From CAZEDM01 sp964511075 (GTDB lineage Bacteria > Zixibacteria > MSB-5A5 > RBG-16-43-9), in NCBI GenBank assembly GCA_964511075.1, contig CAZEDM010000006.1, positions 183,025 to 247,024 on the forward strand: a stretch of DNA of 64,000 nt. Reading direction: 5' to 3'. This document shows positions 53,260 through 63,109 of the stretch, piece by piece (the stretch's first letter is position 1; every line of letters starts with the position of its first letter). Both the position numbers and the translations under genes were made by a program. The notes below the pieces were generated by a model. It had not been told where the DNA came from, ran no database searches, and worked only from the letters and a program-made list of their open reading frames with translations.

Positions 53260-53698
53260 CTCCTTCTCTTTTATATTTTGACTCCGTCTTCACCGCAACA
53301 CTTTATTATTTAATAGCTTGCAATTATCGTGCCATTCAGACTCAAAATGCTAACCTGTTGGAAAATATATGCTTATGAATATGACTGAGTATTCTTCTTT
53401 TTATAAAACCGCAACATTACTGTTACAGATTGTTAAGACATTGAATGTGAAAGGGCTAAATTCATATATTTTTTGACCTGTAACAGAATTGTTTCAAAAA
53501 AACGAGCCTGTAGCAGAAAACAGCAGGTTAGACAAATTTTGTCTTAAAAAAGATTTTTGATAAATTAATTTAATACGAACTCAGCTTGGGGTAGTTTTTT
53601 ACAGATTAAAAGTCCTGATTGTTTTTGAAATTATATGGAAGAGGATCGATTCAAAAAATTAATTTCAAACTGATCTGAAGGTGAGTAACAGGAAAAAA
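53260..53698. other. AT-rich gap with three CTGTWRCAG sites
   Basis: 439 bp without a gene. CTGTTACAG (53420-53428), CTGTAACAG (53478-53486) and CTGTAGCAG (53508-53516) are near-palindromic and share the pattern CTGTWRCAG. No terminator for the sigma-54 activator gene ending at 53699 was picked out. Confidence 0.4.
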
Positions 53699-55492
53699 TC
53701 ATCTGTATTTTTTAATAAGCCTCTGCAGCTCCACTCTGTGCATCTCAGCCTCTTTGGCTGCCTGTGAGACATTATTCTGATTTCTCAGCAGAAGGCTCTC
53801 CAGAAAATTTTTCTCCACCTCCTCAACCGCTCTCCTTCTCAGAGATTTCAGCTCCAGATAATTCTGGGCGACTTTGGTCTCCGAGTCTATTGCTGAGCCG
53901 TTGAGGATGTTCTTGGGCAGATCATCTCTGGTTATCAATTCGCCTTTGGCCAGTATCACCGCTCGCTCTATGATATTCTCCAGCTCCCTTATATTCCCGG
54001 GGAATCTATAGCGGGAGAGGATGTTCAGGGTCTCGGTCTCGAGGCCTTTGATCTGCTTGTCGAATTTCCTGGCAAATTTCCGGGCAAAACTCTCAGCCAG
54101 GGGAGCGAGGTCCAGCTTTCTTTCCCTCAGTGGTGGAAGCTTGATGTCTATCACATTTATCCGGTAATACAAATCCTCTCTGAACCTATTCTCCTTGACC
54201 ATGGTCATAAGGTCTTTGTTGGTAGCCGAGATTATCCTGACGTCCGACCTTTTGACTTTATTGGAGCCCAGTGCTTCGAACTCATGCGACTGGAGAAAGC
54301 GCAGGATCTTCACCTGCAGGAGCGGACTCATCTCCCCGATCTCGTCTAGGAAGACCGTCCCGCCGTTAGCCGCCTCAAACTTCCCTAACTTTCTCTGGGA
54401 TGCTCCGGTAAATGCACCCTTCTCATAGCCGAAAAGCTCCGACTCCAGAAGCGTCTCCGGAATGGCGGCACAGTTTATGGGAACAAACGGCTTTCTGGAT
54501 CGGTTGGAGTTGTAATGAATAGCCCGGGCTAATACCTCTTTTCCGGTCCCGCTTTCACCCTCTATCAGCACCGTGGTATCCGTATCCGCAATATCCGCCA
54601 CGGTCTTCAGGACCTCCGTCATCTGAGGACTGTTTCCCAGAATCTCGTCGAATTTAAACTTCCCCCTCAGGTCTGCCATCAGCTTCTCCTCGGATTCCTT
54701 CAGCTCCATGAACAGGAAGTTATTCTCCAGAGCCACCGAGGTTCTCTCCGCCAGTGAACTCAAAAGCTCGATATCCCCGCTGGTAAATGCTTCTCCTTCA
54801 CCGCTATCCTCCAAATAGATCACGCCCAGGACAACCTCTCTGGATTTCAGGGGAATACAGAGAATGGATTTGGTCCCCTTAGCCCACTCCTCCTTCTCCT
54901 CCACCTCTTTATAGATAAACTGATGAATCAAGACATTATTCCCGGTGGTAAGGACGGTATCGGTCACCGCGGACTTGGTCTGGTCTTCACTTTCCTCCAG
55001 AGTTTTTTTGCGCCTGTCCTTGGCAAGTCTCAGCTTGAGATTTTTGCCCTCGTCATACACTTCCAAAAATCCCTTGTCCACCGAGAAGATCTCCATAACC
55101 GAGTCCAGCACTGCCTCCAGAAGCAGATTGACGTCCCTCTCCGCATAGATGATTGTGGAAAGCTCATACAGGATCTGATAGCTTCTTCTATCCTCCTCTT
55201 TTTTTTCCGATTCCTTCTTGAGTCTCTGATATTCCTCAACCGTTCGGTTAAGCCCTTCCTCCAGAGACCCTTCTATGGAGGAAAGCCTCTTGTCCAGCTC
55301 CTCAATCCCCTGAATCATCCTCTCGATATTGGAGTTGAGCTTGGAGGGGGCAAGATTAGACAGCTCGGTAAGATCGCTGCGAACCGAATTCAAGCTTCGG
55401 GATAAAGCCCGGACTCCGCGACTGCTTGAGCTGGCTAAAGCTTTGAAATTTTCCTCTAAGCTGTCTAACTGGGTTTTATCTTTTCTCCTCAC
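53699..55492 (-). CDS. Sigma-54-dependent activator with GAF sensor domain
   Basis: 597 residues from a GTG at 55492 that directly abuts GGGAGG. The first 105 residues are coiled-coil-like (LEENFKALASSSSRGVRALS, then ERMIQGIEELDKRLSSIEGS). A GAF domain follows at about 108-260 (DKGFLEVYDEGKNLKLRLAK). The AAA+ domain has GESGTGKEVLARA, GAFTGA and FLDEIGEMS, and the C-terminus is a Fis-type HTH (NNVSQAAKEAEMHRVELQRL). There is no receiver domain, so it is driven by the GAF ligand or partner rather than phosphorylation. Its target genes are unknown. Confidence 0.93.
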   Translation of the reverse strand: MRRKDKTQLDSLEENFKALASSSSRGVRALSRSLNSVRSDLTELSNLAPSKLNSNIERMIQGIEELDKRLSSIEGSLEEGLNRTVEEYQRLKKESEKKEEDRRSYQILYELSTIIYAERDVNLLLEAVLDSVMEIFSVDKGFLEVYDEGKNLKLRLAKDRRKKTLEESEDQTKSAVTDTVLTTGNNVLIHQFIYKEVEEKEEWAKGTKSILCIPLKSREVVLGVIYLEDSGEGEAFTSGDIELLSSLAERTSVALENNFLFMELKESEEKLMADLRGKFKFDEILGNSPQMTEVLKTVADIADTDTTVLIEGESGTGKEVLARAIHYNSNRSRKPFVPINCAAIPETLLESELFGYEKGAFTGASQRKLGKFEAANGGTVFLDEIGEMSPLLQVKILRFLQSHEFEALGSNKVKRSDVRIISATNKDLMTMVKENRFREDLYYRINVIDIKLPPLRERKLDLAPLAESFARKFARKFDKQIKGLETETLNILSRYRFPGNIRELENIIERAVILAKGELITRDDLPKNILNGSAIDSETKVAQNYLELKSLRRRAVEEVEKNFLESLLLRNQNNVSQAAKEAEMHRVELQRLIKKYR

Positions 55493-55649
55493 CCTCCCAA
55501 AATTATTTTTTTGGTTTTTATTGTCAACAAAAAAAATCAGTTTTGAGCAGAAAGAATAATTTTTTTACCAAAGGATAAATTTGATTTCCTGACCGAGAAT
55601 TATTAACGTATAAAATTTAAGCGGCTTTGTTTCTAAAAAGACTGAATTT

Positions 55650-56555
55650 ATGCAGAAGACCCTGATCAACCAGCACAAAAGAGAGGACGTCTTCAGGTGC
55701 GGGCACAAGTCTCATTTCAAATTCGAGAACAACGTCTCCGTCTACCACGTGCTCAAGGAGAGAAGGTGTTTCCCCGGGGGATGTGTTTATTTTCACTGGA
55801 AGTGCAAAGTGCTGAACAAGGGGAACGGCTGCCCCAAAAAATATAAACACGTGGGCAAGAGCTGCTTTTCCTGCAAGTATTATTACGAGGAGAAACTCTG
55901 TTACCAGCCCGAGGTTTTACTCCCGGACAAGGATTTTAAAATCTTCCAGAGGGAGCTGGAGGATTACGACCATTGGCTGGACCAGCTTCTGGGTAAAAAG
56001 GTGGCGGCAAGAGGGCTGATAAGCTCGATCAAGCCTCATTTCAGAAAAAATATTTTACACAAAAAGGAGCAGATAAGCTTCCTGGGATTTCTGACCAGTT
56101 TCAAATCGGGATATATCGACAGGGTGTTCTTCGATGATCACTTCTACCTGAACCTCACTCCTAAGATCCAGAGGAAACACAAAATTGTCCCCGGGGGCAG
56201 AATAGATTTCCGGGCAAAACTGAAAACGGATCGAGGCAGGATAGTCTTTTACGCTCCGGAGGAAATAGAGATAATCCCGAAAGACCCCCAGGAGAATCTG
56301 CCTGATAACTTTAAGTGGGACCTGGGTGAGATTCTGGTTGCCATGAAAACCGGTACAGAATTTGACGTCCAGCCGGAAAAATGCTTTGCCTGCGATAAGG
56401 GTATACTGCTGGACATCTGCGAGGAGGATTCCAGAGGAAAGAGAAATTACCGACATATCTTCTGCCTGCAGGGGACAAAAAACCCTGAGAACTGTCTGTA
56501 TGATTTGAAAAGAAAGATAGCTTTCGACCGAAGCGCCTCAGCTGGTCAACTTTGA
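55650..56555 (+). CDS. Cysteine-rich hypothetical protein
   Basis: 301 residues. The first 95 contain about ten cysteines: FRCGHKSHF, CFPGGCVYFHWKC, GCPKKYKHVGKSCFSC and the single LCYQPEV. The C-terminal part has CFACDKG and later CLQG and CLYDL. Between lies a beta-rich region of about 170 residues (DFKIFQRELEDYDHWLDQLLGKKV, from about 91). The pattern suggests one or more zinc sites or an Fe-S cluster. No family was recognised. The gene stands alone on the plus strand and is divergent from the GAF activator. Confidence 0.75.
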   Translation: MQKTLINQHKREDVFRCGHKSHFKFENNVSVYHVLKERRCFPGGCVYFHWKCKVLNKGNGCPKKYKHVGKSCFSCKYYYEEKLCYQPEVLLPDKDFKIFQRELEDYDHWLDQLLGKKVAARGLISSIKPHFRKNILHKKEQISFLGFLTSFKSGYIDRVFFDDHFYLNLTPKIQRKHKIVPGGRIDFRAKLKTDRGRIVFYAPEEIEIIPKDPQENLPDNFKWDLGEILVAMKTGTEFDVQPEKCFACDKGILLDICEEDSRGKRNYRHIFCLQGTKNPENCLYDLKRKIAFDRSASAGQL

Positions 56556-56608
56556 TCTTGGGATCGAATTTGACCTGGAGGTTGATGTTAATAATGTAAA
56601 ATGAATTT

Positions 56609-56634
56609 CGTAGCGTCGGGCTTTATGCCCGACG
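56609..56634. repeat. REP-like hairpin CGTAGCGTCGGGC...GCCCGACG
   Basis: GTAG foot, arms CGTCGGGC and GCCCGACG around TTTAT. It lies in the 231-bp gap between the Cys-rich and DUF4159 genes. Confidence 0.7.
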
Positions 56635-56786
56635 TTTATCAGCTTTGTAGGAACAGAACAACATCCTATTTCTGCTTTTATATTAACAAGATAATCATTG
56701 ACTTTTACGCTGTTTAACTTAGATTTTACTAAGAGGTTTTTCTGTCTGTTCAAAAAGTCAACTTCAAAAATTAAGGAGTTTTTTGG

Positions 56787-57557
56787 ATGACTTCAAGGTT
56801 TCCCATTTTTAAAATTCTATTTTTCTTTTCGATTCTGCTCATTTCCAGTCTGTTCCCCTTACCTGAAGAATCAGATTTTACCCTTGAGGGAGATAATCCT
56901 TCTCTATTCGCTCAATCCTTAGAAGAGCTGCTCGGTATTTCGGCTCAGGATGAAAAAGACCCTTCAGCTTTCACCATTGCCCGGTTGAAATATCGAGGTG
57001 GTGGGGACTGGTACTGGGGCTCCTCAGCAATTCCTAATATGCTGAAATACCTGAAAGAGAATACCAATATACCAGTGAATGAGAAAGAAGTCAGGGTGAA
57101 CATAATGGACAAGGAGCTTTTCAATTATCCCTTTTTGTTCTTAACCGGACACGGCAATATAAAATTCTCAGATGAGGAAGTTGAGAGATTAAAGAACTAT
57201 CTTATTCACGGAGGGTTCCTGTTCGCCAACGACTCATACGGGCTGGACAAGGCTTTCAGAAGGGAGATGAAAAGAGTTTTTCCGGATAAGGATTTAGTCG
57301 AGCTGCCTTTCAATCACGGAATCTATCACTGCTATTACGATTTCCCCAACGGATTGCCCAAAATTCACAAACACGATGGAAAACCTCCCCAGGGGTTCGG
57401 GATATTCTATGAAGATAGGTTGGTGGTTTTTTACGTCTACGAATCAGACATAGGAGACGGCTGGGAAGACCCCCAGGTCCACCAAGACCCCCCGGAGAAA
57501 AGAGAACAGGCATTGGAGATGGGGGTGAATATTATAACCTGGGTGTTGGAGAATTGA
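56787..57557 (+). CDS. DUF4159 domain protein, exported
   Basis: 256 residues. A signal-like stretch covers about 8-25 (ILFFFSILLISSLFPLP). The DUF4159 domain runs from ARLKYRGGGDWYWGSSAIPNML (positions about 68-89) through LTGHGNIKFSDEEVERL and GGFLFANDSYG to the end. The fold is glutamine-amidotransferase-like; function unknown. In related genomes it usually lies near DUF4175, MoxR and DUF58 genes. DUF4175 and TPR genes follow here after a repeat-rich 330-bp gap. Confidence 0.9.
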   Translation: MTSRFPIFKILFFFSILLISSLFPLPEESDFTLEGDNPSLFAQSLEELLGISAQDEKDPSAFTIARLKYRGGGDWYWGSSAIPNMLKYLKENTNIPVNEKEVRVNIMDKELFNYPFLFLTGHGNIKFSDEEVERLKNYLIHGGFLFANDSYGLDKAFRREMKRVFPDKDLVELPFNHGIYHCYYDFPNGLPKIHKHDGKPPQGFGIFYEDRLVVFYVYESDIGDGWEDPQVHQDPPEKREQALEMGVNIITWVLEN

Positions 57558-57887
57558 CAAAAGTCTAACTGTTGTCACCCGGTAGACCCACGTTGCCCTC
57601 GATGAGGGTCCTGATAGCGTGTCGGGCAGGGTGCCCGACCTACGGAAAAAACTATTCTCTCCAATCTCGTAGGCGGGGCTCCCAGCCCCTCAAAAAATCG
57701 AGATAATCTATGAAGTGGCTTTTATCACAACTCTAAAATTAACCCGTAGTCAACCTGGTTCGGGAAATCCAATTCCCGAACCAACTCAGGCGAGGCTAAT
57801 CCGCCTGAGGCGGACGCACTACTCAATATTAAAATTAACCCTTTTCGATTACGTATTAATAATAAAGACGCTTTTTCTGGCTAAAAG
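57558..57887. repeat. Array of different palindromes between DUF4159 and DUF4175
   Basis: This 330-bp gap holds at least four hairpins: GTCGGGCA...GCCCGACCTACGG (57621-57645); CGTAGGCGGGGCTCCCAGCCCCTC (given as ends only, 57668-57690); arms GGTTCGGGAA and TTCCCGAACC (57757-57782); and GCGAGGCTAATCC followed by TCCGCCT-G-AGGCGGA (57790-57814). The GTAG or CTAC feet tie the first two to the dispersed family. No gene is seen. Confidence 0.7.
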
Positions 57888-60800
57888 ATGAAACGCAAAA
57901 GCTACCTCAATTTAATCTCCCGCCTTAACTCCTTAAGGTCGTATTACACCCTTACCCGCTTATTCTATGGTCTTTTTCTCATCTTGACCCTGATCTTAAC
58001 CTGGCTTCTATTCAGCTTTATATTATCTTTCTTAAGCGGATTCTTCCTCCCTGTTTTTATCAGAGTTACTCTCTGGGGAATTTTCTTTTTAGCCTTATCC
58101 CTTACCTTCTCTTACTTTTTCCTAAGACCTCTTATCTATAAGCCCAGCCTGGAGGATTTGGCAGTAAAAGTCGAGACACAATATCCGGAGCTGAAAAACA
58201 GATTAATCGGAGCCTTACAGCTTTACCGGAATCTGGAGAAAAACCCGGAAGGGTATTCCATCCAGATGATCGAGAAGATAATCCAGCAGGCAGACGAGGT
58301 TTCCGCGGATATGAACTTCAAACAAGTGGTAAATAAAAGACCCCTGGGTAAAATCTCTCAAATAAGTTTAAGCTTGCTGGGACTGACCATAATCCTCAAC
58401 CTTTTTTTCTCCGGTCATTTCAACCGTTCCCTGTATCTTTTCTCTCACCCCTTAACCCGGATAGAGGCTCCCCAGAAGTTTTTCTTCGATATCTCTCCGG
58501 GTGATGCCGAGGTGTTGAAATACTCGGACGTGAGAATCGGGATAAAAACCCTGGGACAAAAACCCCAGGCTATAGATTTCTACTGGAAGAATGAGGATGG
58601 GGAGTGGAACCAGGAAAAACTGAGAAGAGAGAAAACCCAGCCGCTAAAGTCTTTGCCCGGGGATACCTCCGCTGTTCAATCAGGATATGATTTTGAGTAT
58701 ATCTTCAAGCAGGTCAAAAGGGATATCTACTATTTTACCAGAGCAGAGGGGATTAAAAGTGAGGAATACAGGCTGAAGGTGGTGGACAGACCCCGGATAA
58801 TCAATCTAAAGCTTTATTTTAACTATCCCCGGTATACCCAGTTGAAACCTCAGGTCCTGGATTTGAACGATGGGAATATCGAAGCCTTAGCCGGCACAAA
58901 AGTCAAAATCGAGGCAGAGTCGAATAAGGAGCTTGCCAGAGGCAGTCTGGTCTTCTCCGATTCAGGTAAAATCGAGATGAAAATCGAGGGCAAAAAAGCC
59001 GCAGGCGAAATCATCCTGCGAAAGGACGATTCATATCATATCGAGGTTGAGGATAGATCCGGCAATAAAAACCCGGAGCCGATTGAATACAAGCTCACGG
59101 TAAAAGAAGACCTCTCTCCTGATGTGAAGATACTCCAGCCCGGAGAGGACCGGGATTTAACCGAGGATATGCAGCTGCCCCTGCTCGTCCAGGGCACTGA
59201 CGATTTTGGGTTCACCAAGCTGCTTCTGGTTTACCAATCAGTCTCAGGCGAAAAAAAGGAGAAAAGCTTTAAGCTTCCCTTTGAGGAAAGACTGCCCGGA
59301 GAACTTCGCTCCGATCATCTCTGGGATCTATCTGATGTCGGTATTATGCCTGGTGATGTTATAAGATATTGGGTCGAGATCTACGACAACGATAATTTCT
59401 CCGGACCGAAAAAGGGTGTCAGCTCGAGTTACACCCTTCGCCATCCCAGCTTAGAGGAGATAGTGGGGGAGATCGAGGAACAAAGGGAGGATCAGCTATC
59501 CAGCCTTGGAAAAAATCTGGCTGAGCATAAAGAGCTGCAGAAAAAGCTGGAGGAGCTCTCCCGGGAGCTTTTGAGACAGAACACTGCCCTGGAGGGGAAA
59601 AGCTCACAGTTGAGCTGGGAGAAGCAAAAGGAGCTGGAAGCGCTCCTGCAGAAGCAGAAAAATCTGGCTGAAGATCTGAAGAGCTTGGGGGAAGAGGCAG
59701 GTAAAACCTGCTCCAGAATTGAGGAGAACAATTTAGCCACCCTGGAGATGCTGGAGAAGATGGCTGAGTTGAAGAAGCTTTTTGAAGAGCTGGCACCCCC
59801 GGAGCTGAAGGAGACTATGGCAAAACTGCAGGAGGCAATGCAGACCCTGGACAGGAAACTGATAAGGGATGCGCTTCAGAACCTGAACCTGACAACCCAG
59901 GAGCTTCTGGAAAGACTGGAGCGGACCATATCTCTGCTCAAACAGATACAGGCCGAGCAGAAGATGGAGAATTTAGCCCAGCTGGCTGAAAGCTTAGCCC
60001 AGATGCAAAAAAATATAAACGAGCAGATGGAAAAAGCCGAAGAGGAAAATCTGAGCTCGCTTTCAGAGGAAGAGGAGAACCTGCAAAAGAAGACCGAGGC
60101 TTTGGAAGAGGGAATGAAGGAATTAGGTGAGCTGCTGGAGGAAACTCCCCTTCTCTCTCCGGAGGAGATGAAAGAGCTTCTGAGCTCCTTCGAGGAATCC
60201 GGCATCAACAAAGATATGGAGAAAACCATTCAGAGCCTGCAGCAGAAAAACAAGAAAGAAGGTCTTAAATCCGGCAGGAGCTGTGAAAACAAATTGACCC
60301 AGCTTTCGCTGAATCTGAAAACCGCACTGGAGAATATGAGGCAGGAGGATAAGGAGAAAATCCTGGCGGATATGAGAAAGTCCTTGAATAACCTCCTTTA
60401 CCTCTCCGACTCCCAGGAGGATCTAATTGAGAAGACCAAGACCTATCAGCCCCGTGAAACCGGTCTTAAAAAAATCGCCGGCGAAGAACAGAACTTGGTC
60501 GAGGGCTTGAATCAGATAGGAAAGGACCTGGGGGAGCTTTCCAAGAAGACATTTTATATAAGCCCGGAGCTGGGCCAGAAGCTAAACTTAGCCTACAGCA
60601 ATATGCTTCAGGCTGTGGGTAAGCTGGAACAATTGGACGGGAACCGTTCCCTGGAGTACCAGTTCAATTCACTCTATAATCTCAACCATTCTGCCAGAAT
60701 GCTTCTGCAGGGGATGGAGGATGTAGAGAAATCCTGCTCCAAACCCAATCCCTTCCAGCAGCTTCAGAGTCTCTGCCAGAAACAGTCGGGCATAAACATC

Positions 60801-61283
60801 CAGACCCTGGATCTATCGGACCTGGGCCAGTATTCCCTGCAGCAGCAGGCGGACTTAGCCCGCTTAGCCGCGGAGCAGGAGGCTTTGAAGAAAAGCCTGG
60901 AGGATCTTAACCAGGAGACAGAAGGCCGCTCCCAGATTCTGGGGAGCCTGGACCAGATTGCCCGGGATATGGAAGAGGTGGTAGCTGACCTGAAAAGAGT
61001 GAAGGTAGATCAAAAGACCCTGGATACTCAGAACAAAATCCTCTCTCGCCTTCTGGATTCAGAGAAATCTTTAAGCAAAAGGGATTACTCGGAGAAAAGA
61101 AAAGCCGAGACAGGCACAGATGTATTTCGAGCAAGCCCTTCACAGCTTCCTCCGGATATCGGAGCCTTAAACCAGAAAGAAAAGGAAAGGTCCCAGAGGC
61201 TTTCCACCGAGACTTATCCCAAGGAGTACGAGGATGCTATTAAGGAATATTTCAAAGCCTTGTCCGAGTCCGAGAGGAAATAG
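57888..61283 (+). CDS. Large DUF4175 membrane protein with coiled coil
   Basis: 1131 residues. Two or three membrane helices at about 22-85 and another near 150-170 mark DUF4175. A beta-rich periplasmic region covers about 190-530 (LKLYFNYPRYTQLKPQVLDL, positions about 304-323, and WVEIYDNDNFSGPKKG). From about 540 to 1100 the protein is highly charged coiled coil (EELSRELLRQNTALEGKSSQ is a sample). No enzyme motif is visible. DUF4175 proteins usually accompany DUF4159, MoxR AAA ATPases and VWA proteins, suggesting an envelope-assembly complex; the ATPase and VWA genes are not in this window. Confidence 0.87.
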   Translation: MKRKSYLNLISRLNSLRSYYTLTRLFYGLFLILTLILTWLLFSFILSFLSGFFLPVFIRVTLWGIFFLALSLTFSYFFLRPLIYKPSLEDLAVKVETQYPELKNRLIGALQLYRNLEKNPEGYSIQMIEKIIQQADEVSADMNFKQVVNKRPLGKISQISLSLLGLTIILNLFFSGHFNRSLYLFSHPLTRIEAPQKFFFDISPGDAEVLKYSDVRIGIKTLGQKPQAIDFYWKNEDGEWNQEKLRREKTQPLKSLPGDTSAVQSGYDFEYIFKQVKRDIYYFTRAEGIKSEEYRLKVVDRPRIINLKLYFNYPRYTQLKPQVLDLNDGNIEALAGTKVKIEAESNKELARGSLVFSDSGKIEMKIEGKKAAGEIILRKDDSYHIEVEDRSGNKNPEPIEYKLTVKEDLSPDVKILQPGEDRDLTEDMQLPLLVQGTDDFGFTKLLLVYQSVSGEKKEKSFKLPFEERLPGELRSDHLWDLSDVGIMPGDVIRYWVEIYDNDNFSGPKKGVSSSYTLRHPSLEEIVGEIEEQREDQLSSLGKNLAEHKELQKKLEELSRELLRQNTALEGKSSQLSWEKQKELEALLQKQKNLAEDLKSLGEEAGKTCSRIEENNLATLEMLEKMAELKKLFEELAPPELKETMAKLQEAMQTLDRKLIRDALQNLNLTTQELLERLERTISLLKQIQAEQKMENLAQLAESLAQMQKNINEQMEKAEEENLSSLSEEEENLQKKTEALEEGMKELGELLEETPLLSPEEMKELLSSFEESGINKDMEKTIQSLQQKNKKEGLKSGRSCENKLTQLSLNLKTALENMRQEDKEKILADMRKSLNNLLYLSDSQEDLIEKTKTYQPRETGLKKIAGEEQNLVEGLNQIGKDLGELSKKTFYISPELGQKLNLAYSNMLQAVGKLEQLDGNRSLEYQFNSLYNLNHSARMLLQGMEDVEKSCSKPNPFQQLQSLCQKQSGINIQTLDLSDLGQYSLQQQADLARLAAEQEALKKSLEDLNQETEGRSQILGSLDQIARDMEEVVADLKRVKVDQKTLDTQNKILSRLLDSEKSLSKRDYSEKRKAETGTDVFRASPSQLPPDIGALNQKEKERSQRLSTETYPKEYEDAIKEYFKALSESERK

Positions 61284-61326
61284 CCTGAGGATCTATTATA
61301 CTATTAAATTTTTTTGCGACCAGATC

Positions 61327-63102
61327 ATGTTTAAGAAAGCTCTTCTACTTTTTTTCATTTTTATTCTATACTCTGTTTCCCACTCTCAGGATCACGGAGC
61401 TTACCAAGGGGAAATAGAAAAAGCCCAGAAACTGATCACCGCAGGGAAATCGTCTGAGGCTGTGGGGATACTGGAAAAGCTGAAAAAGCTCGAGCCGGAA
61501 AATCGGGAGATCTTCTCTTTGCTTTCCCGGGCTTATTCAGATACCAAATCCTATCCCCGGCTTGAGGAGCATCTGAAAACCTGGCTTAAGAGAAACCCTG
61601 ATGACTGGAGAACCCGGGTGCAGTTAGGCGATCTCTACCTGAAGACAGGCGAAAGTTCTCAGGCGGAGAAATCCTTGGAGGAGGCTTTGAAGTTTGCCCC
61701 GGATACGGTTGAATCTTACCGTCTGGTTGCTGCCACCTATCTTCTGAACCGGGAAAATGAAAAAGCAATCGAGACCTATAAGCTGGGGATTAAAAAATTG
61801 GGGAATCATCCCCTATTGCTAAAAGAAACAGCGGATCTCTATGAGGTCTCCGGGGATTATGCCACAGCCCTGGAATACTATTTCGCCTGGGCAAAAGAGG
61901 ATACCACGAAATACGGTATGGTGGAAAATAAAGTAATGCGCCTGATCGAATCAGACCAGAGATTGGATGAGCTGGAAAAAGGACTGAAAAAAGTAACCAG
62001 GCTCAATCCCCGGGGAGGTTTGGGATATAAGCTGTATGGTGATCTTCTGCTCAAAAAAGGGGATCTGGACCAGGCTTTTGAGCTTTTCAAGACCGCAGAT
62101 TTACTTTCTGGCTCAGAGGGCCAGTGCCTGCTCCTTTTTGCCCAAACCTGTCTTAAGAATAAAAATTACCAGCTGTCTTTAAAGACAAGTCAGTATCTGG
62201 AGGGGCTCTGCAAAGGAATAGAGTGTATGATCCAGTCCCGGTATATCTCCGCCTACTCTCTTGCAGGTATGGGTGATTATGACCAGGCGCTTGCCACCTA
62301 CCGGAGAATTGCACAGGATTATCCCATCCGGGAGATCCAGGCTCACGCCTATCTTCAAATGGCGAATCTCTATCTGGAAAATCTGAAAAAAGTGGATGAG
62401 GCACAGCGGTGGTACAGAAAAATACTTCCCCTCAAAGAGAGCAGTTCCTATCCTCAAGCCTTAATCAAATTGGGAGAGTGTTTCCTTCTAAAGGATCAGC
62501 TGGACAGTGCCCTGGCTCATTATCGAAAAAGCCTTGAAGACCCCCAAGCCCAGCCGGTCTATGAGGAGCTGAGTTTTCATCTGGCGGAGGTATATTTCTA
62601 TCAGGGAGAACTGGAGAAGGCTCTGGAAACCTATCAAAAAATCATAACCGATTTCCCTCAGGGTATGTTCGTCAACAACAGCCTGGAAAGGCTGAATCTT
62701 GTGAAGGACAATCTGGGTATGAACCGGCCGTTCTTAAAAGAGCTCTCCGGTGCCCTGCTTTTGATCTATCAGGGGAAATTCTCCCAGGCGGAAAAGCTTC
62801 TGGACAATATCTCCCAGGCAAATGTACCAACCCTGTCAGATTTTGCCTGGATGGAGAAATCCTCCCTTCTCCGCCGGAGAAAGGAGTTCAAAGCCTCTAT
62901 CTCTGAATATCAGAGCCTGATGGATAAATTCCCTCAAAGCCTTTATCTGGATTTAGCTTTGAAATCAGTAGGGGATATCTACTTGAAGAATTTAAAGGAA
63001 AAAGAAAAAGCAAAAGAGGCTTATGAGCTTTTTTTAAAAAAATACCCTTCCTCCCTTTACGCTCAGGAGGTCAGGGAGAAGCTAAAAGGTTTAAACCCGT
63101 GA
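61327..63102 (+). CDS. Exported tetratricopeptide-repeat protein
   Basis: 591 residues from the ATG at 61327, chosen because a signal peptide follows (ALLLFFIFILYSVSHS); a longer reading from 61234 would overlap DUF4175. At least ten TPR-like units are recognisable, such as DWRTRVQLGDLYLKTGESSQAEKS, here only located at about 78-101, and YSLAGMGDYDQALATYRRIA near 311. Probably a periplasmic or outer-surface scaffold. It follows DUF4175 by 43 bp on the same strand. Confidence 0.85.
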   Translation: MFKKALLLFFIFILYSVSHSQDHGAYQGEIEKAQKLITAGKSSEAVGILEKLKKLEPENREIFSLLSRAYSDTKSYPRLEEHLKTWLKRNPDDWRTRVQLGDLYLKTGESSQAEKSLEEALKFAPDTVESYRLVAATYLLNRENEKAIETYKLGIKKLGNHPLLLKETADLYEVSGDYATALEYYFAWAKEDTTKYGMVENKVMRLIESDQRLDELEKGLKKVTRLNPRGGLGYKLYGDLLLKKGDLDQAFELFKTADLLSGSEGQCLLLFAQTCLKNKNYQLSLKTSQYLEGLCKGIECMIQSRYISAYSLAGMGDYDQALATYRRIAQDYPIREIQAHAYLQMANLYLENLKKVDEAQRWYRKILPLKESSSYPQALIKLGECFLLKDQLDSALAHYRKSLEDPQAQPVYEELSFHLAEVYFYQGELEKALETYQKIITDFPQGMFVNNSLERLNLVKDNLGMNRPFLKELSGALLLIYQGKFSQAEKLLDNISQANVPTLSDFAWMEKSSLLRRRKEFKASISEYQSLMDKFPQSLYLDLALKSVGDIYLKNLKEKEKAKEAYELFLKKYPSSLYAQEVREKLKGLNP

Positions 63103-63109
63103 GGTAAAA

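Noticed and set aside
59419..60229. Minus-strand frames of 80-125 codons inside DUF4175
   Set aside because: They are Ser/Phe-rich mirror images of the Glu/Lys/Leu-rich coiled-coil codons and are shadows.
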